Source: Procambarus clarkii (lineage: Eukaryota; Arthropoda; Malacostraca; Decapoda; Cambaridae). Taken from it: a stretch of 64,000 bases of DNA. How positions within the stretch are numbered: position 1 is the stretch's first letter; every line of letters begins with the position of its first letter. The position numbers and the translations under genes are program-made. Location: the NCBI RefSeq assembly GCF_040958095.1, contig NC_091195.1, positions 20,005,679 to 20,069,678 on the forward strand, in the 5' to 3' direction. Positions 58,007 through 64,000 of this stretch are shown one piece after another. The notes beneath the pieces are model-generated. The model was not told the origin of the DNA. It saw only the letters and a program-made list of their open reading frames with translations, and searched no databases.

Positions 58007-58486
58007 CTCCGTGGTGTAGTGGTAAGACACTCGCCTGGCGTTCCGCGAGCGCTATGTCATGGGTTCGTATCCTGGCCGGGGAGGATTTACTGGGCGCAAT
58101 TCCTTAACTGTAGCCTCTGTTTAACGCAACAGTAAAATGTGTACTTGGATGAAAAAACGATTCTTCGCGGCAGGGGATCGTATTCCAGGGACCTGCCCGA
58201 AACGCTACGCGTACTAGTGGCTCTACAAGAATGTAACAACTCTTGTATATACCTTGAGGTTACCTTGAGGTGCTTCCGGGGCTTAGCGTCCCCGCGGCCC
58301 AGTCGTCGACCAGGCCTCCTGGTTGCCGGACTGATCAACCAGGCTGTTGGACGCGGCTGCTCGCAGCCTGACGTACGAGTCACAGCCTGGTTGATCAGGT
58401 ATCCCTTGGAGGTGCTTATCCAGTTCTCTCTTAAACACTGTGAGGGGTCGGCCAGTTATGCCCTTCAAAAAAAAAAAAAAAAAAAA
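58007..58486 (+). mobile_element. Chimeric retroposon: tRNA-SINE head plus antisense LINE tail, poly(A)
   Basis: Flanked by GAATAGT at 58000-58006 and 58487-58493. It begins with a tRNA-like head: A-box-like TGGTGTAGTGG (58012-58022) and B-box GGTTCGTATCC (58062-58072). The SINE body follows to about 58255, then a reverse copy of the LINE tail (58256-58466; minus-strand reading LDKHLQGIPDQPGCDSYVRL), then 18 or more A. The single target duplication indicates one joint insertion into the minisatellite. Confidence 0.88.
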
Positions 58487-58493
58487 GAATAGT

Positions 58494-58985
58494 GGGTGTA
58501 GGTGGAGGAGTAGTGAATGATGGCTAAACAGTGGGTGTTGGAGGGGGGAGTAGTGGGTGTTGGTGGGGAAACAGTGGGTGTATGAGGGGGAGTAGTGGAT
58601 GTTGATGGGGAGGGGGGCGGGGGAACAGTTGATGTACGAGTGGGGGTGTTGGAGAGGGAACATTCGGTGTTGGACAGGGATCAGTGAGTGTAGGAAGTGG
58701 TGGTGGTGGAGCAGTGAGTGTTGAAGGGGGAAGCAGTGGGTGTAGCAGAAGGGAGCAGTGGGTGTATGAGGAGGAGCAGTGGGTGTATGAGGAGGAGCAG
58801 TGGGTGTATGAGGAGGAGCAGTGGGTGTATGAGGAGGAGCAGTGGGTGTATGAGGAGGAGCAGTAGGTGTATGAGGAGGAGCAGTGGGTGTATGAGGAGC
58901 AGCAGTGGGTGTATGAGGAGCAGCAGTGGGTGTATGAGGAGGATCAGTGGGTGTATGAGGAGGAGCAGTGAGTGTATGAGTGTGG
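58494..58985. repeat. 21-bp minisatellite, second part
   Basis: First degenerate, then regular units of GTGGGTGTATGAGGAGGAGCA (58738-58975). It is the continuation of 57320-58000. Confidence 0.95.
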
Positions 58986-59384
58986 TGGAATGAGCAGGTA
59001 CTAAAGCAGACCTGCAGGTGACCCACTGGGGGACTTGTGTTAAGAGATTGATTATGGATAAAGTTTTACCCACGTTGTCACGATGCTGAGAAGATACAAC
59101 TTATTTTCATAGTGAGAGGCACACCTAACACACTCATAAGAATATATGTAACAATTATTTTATACATAATCCAAACTTAACATTTTTACCTGCTAAAAGT
59201 AGAGGATAAAAACATACCATTGTCATGGACATAATGCTATGAAAGGCATTTCATAGCATTCCTGTCCCCCAACACAATTCATTATTATTTTGAATTATAA
59301 ATGTCATGTACACATAGAAATTACAATAACATGGTGTATTTTTCTCAACACAATTTATACTTTAATCTAGGTTAGTATTAAGTT
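58986..59384. other. No gene recognised
   Basis: AT-rich. A short inverted repeat at 59231-59262 (AATGCTATGAAAGG / CATTTCATAGCATT). Confidence 0.5.
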
Positions 59385-59540
59385 TTAGTCTTAGTGTTTT
59401 TCCTGCCCGAAACGCTTTGTGTAATAGTGGCTTTAGGCATTGTATGTATTAGCTCTATCTATAAATCCATCAACTTTTGTATTTCACCTTGTATGTATGT
59501 ACTTTACCTGAATAAATATTTGTATTTGTTGTATTTGTAT
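59385..59540 (+). mobile_element. LINE 3' end fragment
   Basis: CTGCCCGAAACGCTTTGTG to AATAAATATTTGTATTTG, the same 3' end as the LINE ending at 27415. Confidence 0.85.
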
Positions 59541-59860
59541 CAGTGAGAAAATCAGTAGGAACCATTAGGAGGATTCAAACCTATGGGCTGGGCACTCCCA
59601 AGCATACACTACACCACAACATGGTAAAAAAACATAGCAACCTAGGATTCAAGTGCATCCTCTAAGATTCCTGAGGCTTCCACAGAAGCCTAATCAGGGA
59701 TTCACACAATGGGTTTCACACTACTCTTCTCATGGCTCTGTCTGATTTTCTCATAAATGTCATACAATATTTAATTTAACCCAGTCACTGCCACAAAAGG
59801 TTATGATACACTTGGCAAGAGTTCAACCTTGACAATGAGTGGATGTCTGGACATCTGCTC
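59541..59860. other. No gene recognised
   Basis: Unclassified. GGATTCAAACCTATGGGCTGGGC near 59571 is a weak tRNA-like B-box complement, possibly a SINE scrap. Confidence 0.45.
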
Positions 59861-60024
59861 TGCCTGGGAACCGTGGGAACACGTAGCCAATTTTTACCCA
59901 TTGAGCCTCGATTCTGCCTGGGAACCGTGGGAACACGTAACCCATTTTTACCCATTGAGCCTCGATTCTGCCTGGGAACCGTGGGAACACGTAACCAATT
60001 TTTACCCATTGAGTCTCGATTCTG
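59861..60024. repeat. 54-bp tandem repeat, 3 units
   Basis: GCCTGGGAACCGTGGGAACA, CGTAACCAATTTTTACCC and ATTGAGCCTCGATTCT repeated three times with few changes. Confidence 0.93.
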
Positions 60025-60069
60025 CCATCAGGCATTCCATTTCAATGGCCCGGATTGTTGTGATGCCTA

Positions 60070-61870
60070 CCTGTTTGTGATCCTGAAGATCAATGTTCCC
60101 GCAGCCTGGTCTCCTGGTTGCTGGGCTGCTCAATCAGTCTGTTTGGTGCAGCTGCTTGCAGCCCAATATGAGTCACAGCCTAGTTAATAAGGTATCCTTA
60201 AAGGTGCTTGTCTATTTCTCTTTTTAACACTGTGTAAGGTCGGTCAGTTATGCCCTTATGTGTAGTGGAAGCGTGTTGAACAGTCTTGAGCCTTTTATGT
60301 GGATCGAGTTCTCTCTCAGTGTACAGTACCTATTTCGCTTCTGCTTTTCAGTGGGACTGTTTTGCACATCTGCCATGCCTTCTGGTCTCATGTGGTGTTA
60401 TTTCTGTGTGCAGATTTAGAACCAGTCCTTCTAATATTTTCCAAGTATAAATTATCATGTCTCTCCCACCTGCACTCTACAGAATATTGATTTAAAATTT
60501 TTAGGTGGTCGCAATAATTTAAATATTTTATTGAGTGAATTCTAGCATAAAAGGTCTTTGCATAATCTCCAGGTCAGCAATTTCTCCAGCTTTGAATGGG
60601 GCTGTTAGTGTGCAACAGTATTCTACTCTAGAGAGCAACAATGTCTTTAAAAATATCATCAGTGTCATGGCATCTCTTGTTTGGAAGAGACTTGTTATCC
60701 AACCTGTCATTTATCTTGCAGTTAATAGCAACTTTGTTAGTCTTCTTTAAAAGTAAAGTCTTCTGATTTATTTATTAATTTATTAACATTTGATCGAAGG
60801 TTTGCTGTGTCCTCTATATTGCATATTTTCATGACAATTCTAGTGTCATCTGCAAATTATATATTACTGTACTGTAGTTTGTGTCCTTGTCTATGTCCAA
60901 TCTGAGGATGAGAAAAAGTACTGGAGCAAGCACTTGAGGGATCATCCACCACTTTTGATGGTGGATGGTCCAGATTTTTGCTTTTGCAAAATCTGTGTAT
61001 ATTACATCAGCTTTTTGTTTGTTTTCCTTGGCATCTAAGGCCATATAATGGTCTAGCAATTGTGAGAGGCAGTAGTGCCTTATTCTATATCCATGTGGCC
61101 CAGGGCTATGTAGACACTGTGATTCCATGTATTTTGTGATATTGCTTTTGAAGACACTTTCAAAGATTTTTATGATGTGGGATATTGAAGTTCAAGTATG
61201 TTTATTAAGATAATAAGATACATCTCAAATGGATAGACTAGCTTAGGCTATTTTTACCCTCCATGTGCGATATTAGAGATATTGGTCTATAATTTTGTAT
61301 ATCCGTCTTACTACCTCCTTTGTGTAGTGGTGCAATCTCTACTGTTTTAAGTACTGTATGTCGGGGATAACAACAGTATCTAACCTTCGTCTCTAAAAGA
61401 TGTTTAGGACTTGTAATAGTTTTTTTTTTTTTTAATTCTTGATGAATATAGAATTTCAGGAGCCTGGGCCTCGTGCAGAGTGCATGGGAATGCTGTCTAT
61501 GGCTACTTCAAAGTTGAGTGGGGCTACTCATCTGATACTGTATATGGTTTGATGGTAGGGTCACATTCATAAAGAATTCGTTTGGATCATTGATCTTCAA
61601 TTTATTCAGGGGTTTACTGAAAACAGAATCAACATTGTAGCCTAAGGTCTTTCACTCATTTCTTTGTTGCAATCTGTGAAAGTTCCATCACCCTTGTGCA
61701 AGGTCCCAATCCAAGATGTAGTTTTGTTCTAGATTTTCCATTAGAGAAAAAGTATTTTTTATTCTTTTCTATTTCACTTGTAACATATACAATTTTGGGT
61801 GACACCCTTCAAAAAAGTATGGTGGTTTTAGAAGTTTACTTAACATAGGTTACAGCATTCATATGTTAAA
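60070..61870 (-). pseudogene. Decayed LINE reverse transcriptase
   Basis: On the minus strand, pieces of RT appear in order. DVIYTDFAKA (motif A context) and VLAPVLFLILRLDIDKD (motif B context) lie at about 60860-61020. IFLKTLLLSRVEYCC and KAGEIADLEIMQRPF lie at 60528-60690. The tail is near 60100-60240. Stops and frameshifts separate them. It belongs to the same family as 37837-38720 and continues upstream at 62900-63890. Confidence 0.82.
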
Positions 61871-62164
61871 AATGGTATGACGTGTCATGATAGGATGAGA
61901 TGAGGATGCTTGTTACATGCTGCTGGTGGAGTAAGGTAGGATGTAGTGCTGATGGTGGCCGGAGATGGAGAGCTTAAGCGAGGGCTGGAGCAAAAGGCTT
62001 GATCAAGGCTGGGGGGTAGAGAACTCGTAGCAGAGACCTCGAACGAGGGTGGGATCTGAGAACCCAGATAGGGGTGAGAGCGGGTAGCTCAAATGCGCCT
62101 GGGAGTGGCTGTCTGGTCTGTAACTGGTCTGTAGCTAGTTTCTACGTGAGAACTGGAACTCATC
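61871..62164. other. No gene recognised
   Basis: Unclassified, G-rich in places. It separates the RT and endonuclease parts of the decayed LINE. Confidence 0.5.
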
Positions 62165-62420
62165 TCATCATGTGTTATATCATATACCTGGTTGATACCT
62201 GGTTGATGGGGTTCTGGGAGTTCTTCTACTCCCCAAGCCCTGCCCGAGGCCAGGCTTGACTTGTGAGAGTTTGGTCCACTAGGCTGTTGCTTGGAGCGGC
62301 CCGCAGGCCCACATACCCACCACAGCCCGGTTGGTCCGGCACTCCTTGGAGGAATAAATCTAGTTTCCTCTTGAAGATGTCCACAATTGTTCCGGCATAT
62401 GTTGATGAATATTAGTCCTG
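62165..62420 (-). pseudogene. C-terminal end of a second LINE family
   Basis: The minus strand reads in pieces KLDLFLQ-like, GCGGYVGLRA and VEELPEPHQPGINQV. It resembles the QPGCDSYVRLRAAASNSLVDQ tail but is distinct from it. Confidence 0.7.
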
Positions 62421-62899
62421 TTGGTGAAGATCCATGGCATATGCAGAGCATCTCTCGCAGAGTCACTAGTGGAGTTAGACTGATGATGCTGATTGATGGA
62501 TTAAGATTAAGCCACCCAAGAAGTGGCACAGGCATGAGTAGCCCGTAAGTGATGATGCTACATTCCTGATCAGCTTATATCAACTCTTCATCTGACCTTG
62601 GGTTGGACACAGTTTGCTTCCTTATCTGGCAAGTTGATCATCATTTGGCCTAATGGGGAAACTCGCTAGTTACTTTTGGCATTCTTAAGTGAATTGTGAA
62701 AACATGTCAGTGATTATGGTGATAAGTAGCTGGCTTATTAGAAATAATTAATGTGGTATACTACACACTTGCAGCATTTTGCTCTCTTTGCCTTTACAAC
62801 ATTTTACATGATTCTTGCAACGTTATTTAGATCTTTTCTATTCCTCTACATAGCCTTCCTTGTCATTCTTGGGATAGAGTGGGGGATTTGAGATGGCCT
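62421..62899. other. No gene; repeat scrap at 62485-62560
   Basis: Holds a second member of the 54262-54550 repeat (GGCACAGGCATGAGTAGCCC, GTAAGTG). The rest is unclassified. Confidence 0.55.
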
Positions 62900-63090
62900 G
62901 TGATTGGCCTGCCTTGCCTATAGAGGAAATGCTTTTCTCATTCCAGTTTGCATCTTTTTCTTTTTCTCATTAGTGGTATGTGACTTGCACACACAGTACT
63001 GTATTTCTAGTGCTACTGTGCCTATTTTCTCAAACCACTGGTTTAAGTTTGCATTATCTAGCTGTCTTTCCCAGCATGTTTTTGAGAGGT
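62900..63090 (-). pseudogene. Decayed LINE, linker between endonuclease and RT
   Basis: Sequence between the endonuclease relic to the right and the RT relic to the left. The assignment rests mainly on position and orientation. Confidence 0.4.
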
Positions 63091-63094
63091 CTTG

Positions 63095-63370
63095 GTTTAT
63101 TTATATTTATATATACAAGAGTTCTTACATTTTTTTACAGCCACTAGCACGCGTAGTATTTTGGGCACGTCCTTAATCATATGTTTCCGGAATACGACCC
63201 CCGGCCAAGTCGTTTAACAACCAGGTACCCATTTTACTCTTTGGTAAACAGTGAGTACAATTAAGGATTAACACCCAGTAAATTCTCCCCGGCCAGGATA
63301 AGAGCCCAGTACAAGGTGCTCCCGAAATGCCAGGCGACTGTCTTAACCACTACACCACGGGAACTGCTAT
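63095..63370 (-). mobile_element. tRNA-derived SINE
   Basis: ATACAAGAGTTCTTAC, GGAATACGACCCCCGGCC, CCCCGGCCAGGATAAGAGCC and CCACTACACCACGGG mark the same family as 25017, in reverse sense. It is inserted within the decayed LINE. Confidence 0.82.
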
Positions 63371-63890
63371 TTATGATGTGGGATATTCAAGTTCGAGTAC
63401 GTTTATTGAGACAATAAGATACATCTCAAAAAAATAGAGTAGCCGGTTGATACTGTGTTGAGTGGGGCCTATACCAGTTGATACCAGCCACTGGGATATT
63501 TGTTCCAGGTTGATTCGTTTGTTATTAAAATTTAATCTGCTGAATTCTCCTCCTCTTGGATTTGAGACTGGCTGATCAGGTCTATTGCACATGTGTATCT
63601 GTACTTCAATTAGGTTGTGATCTAAGTAACAAGTACAGTTTGTAATCATCGTCTCTAAGCAGTTCATCATTGTTTGTAAAAAAAATAAGATCTAGGGTGT
63701 TTTCTAGTTGGTTCTACTATTTGCTGGTTTAAGGCAAATCCATCACACATCTGCAATTGTTCATCTGTGTGAAACTGTTTGTGTAAACTACTTGCTGGGG
63801 TTCTTTCTGGTATAACTGTATTTACCCCATTTGTCCATTGTCCTCTCCAATCATGCAAAGTTTGGTCCAGTTATGTTCAACAAGGTTAAA
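63371..63890 (-). pseudogene. LINE endonuclease C-terminal relic
   Basis: The minus strand reads EQLQMCDGFALNQQIVEPTR (63667-63858), then NCTCYLDHNLIEVQIHM and SNPRGGEFSRLNFN (63440-63670). This is the order and wording of the end of an APE-type LINE endonuclease domain (conserved Asp-His pair as LDHNLIEV). Frameshifts separate the parts. With 60070-61870 it forms one degenerate LINE on the minus strand. Confidence 0.8.
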
Positions 63891-63977
63891 ATGCATACCA
63901 AACAAACACACTTAAATTTATTTACACGAGTAAAAATATATTTGCATCTCCTAGTGTCACTAGCTGATTAAGATTGT

Positions 63978-64000
63978 ATATTTTTTTTTTTTTTTTTTTT
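63978..64000. repeat. Poly(T) at window end
   Basis: A T run reaches the last base; it may be the poly(A) tail of a minus-strand retroelement lying beyond the window. Confidence 0.8.

Noticed and set aside
57128-58030. A 300-codon proline/threonine-rich minus frame
   Set aside because: It comes from the GGGGGAGTAGTGGGTGTTGGA minisatellite.
58007-58080. A possible tRNA gene with A-box and B-box
   Set aside because: It is the head of a dispersed SINE, continuous with the SINE body and flanked by retroposition duplications; the same head occurs at 25017, 35945 and 63095.

Overview
The window reads as nuclear DNA of an arthropod, most likely a decapod crustacean of the crayfish type. I infer this from long minisatellite and (AT)n tracts, tRNA-derived SINEs, many 5'-truncated LINEs, Penelope-like retroelements (PLEs), and genes whose exons are bounded by GT-AG sites. 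The species call is inference only. No operon, rRNA gene, true tRNA gene or CRISPR array was seen.

The main genes are two tandem, same-strand copies of an NLR-type gene. It encodes an N-terminal DZIP3-like HEPN domain, a NACHT NTPase and C-terminal leucine-rich repeats. Copy A has its large first exon at 1032-3687 (minus); its other exons would lie left of the window. Copy B has exon 1 at 38876-41543 (minus). Two further exons, at 31152-31358 and 30124-30278, join to it in phase and rebuild LRR sequence, giving a predicted 1009-residue protein and a gene of about 11.4 kb.

The copies sit in a large tandem segmental duplication. Positions 1-16814 match 38029-51573 and diverge at the same point on the right, so unit B probably runs 16815-51573 (about 34.8 kb). 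Sampled non-coding flanks differ by roughly 1 percent. The 5' half of the exon differs much more and mostly by amino-acid-changing substitutions, and copy B has lost the HEPN arginine.

Layout: 1-890, LINE 3' end with a 92-bp tandem repeat. 1032-3687, NLR A. 3797-5180, SINE, hairpin and LINE relics. 5516-12473, 19/23-bp satellite. 12775-15350, PLE between (AT)n tracts. 15411-16620, 55-bp minisatellite and SINE. 16833-17785, 21-bp minisatellite. 18681-23783, two more PLE units between (AT)n tracts, one split by a solo LTR. 25017-27415, SINE and LINE. 28018-31358, PLE remnants and NLR B exons 3 and 2. 31455-38720, NLR B intron 1 with repeats and a largely featureless stretch. 38876-41543, NLR B exon 1. 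41655-51573, the second copy of the satellite, PLE, minisatellite and SINE series. 51806-53985, 30-bp minisatellite. 54262-64000, SINEs, foldback elements, a chimeric retroposon, minisatellites and a decayed minus-strand LINE.

Only the NLR genes look like host genes. The rest is mobile or tandem-repeat DNA. Its presence or absence in each copy (a PLE-derived insertion at 4711, a palindrome at 15139, array length changes) gives an order of events: insertion and disabling of the PLE, then duplication, then copy-specific insertions and array changes.
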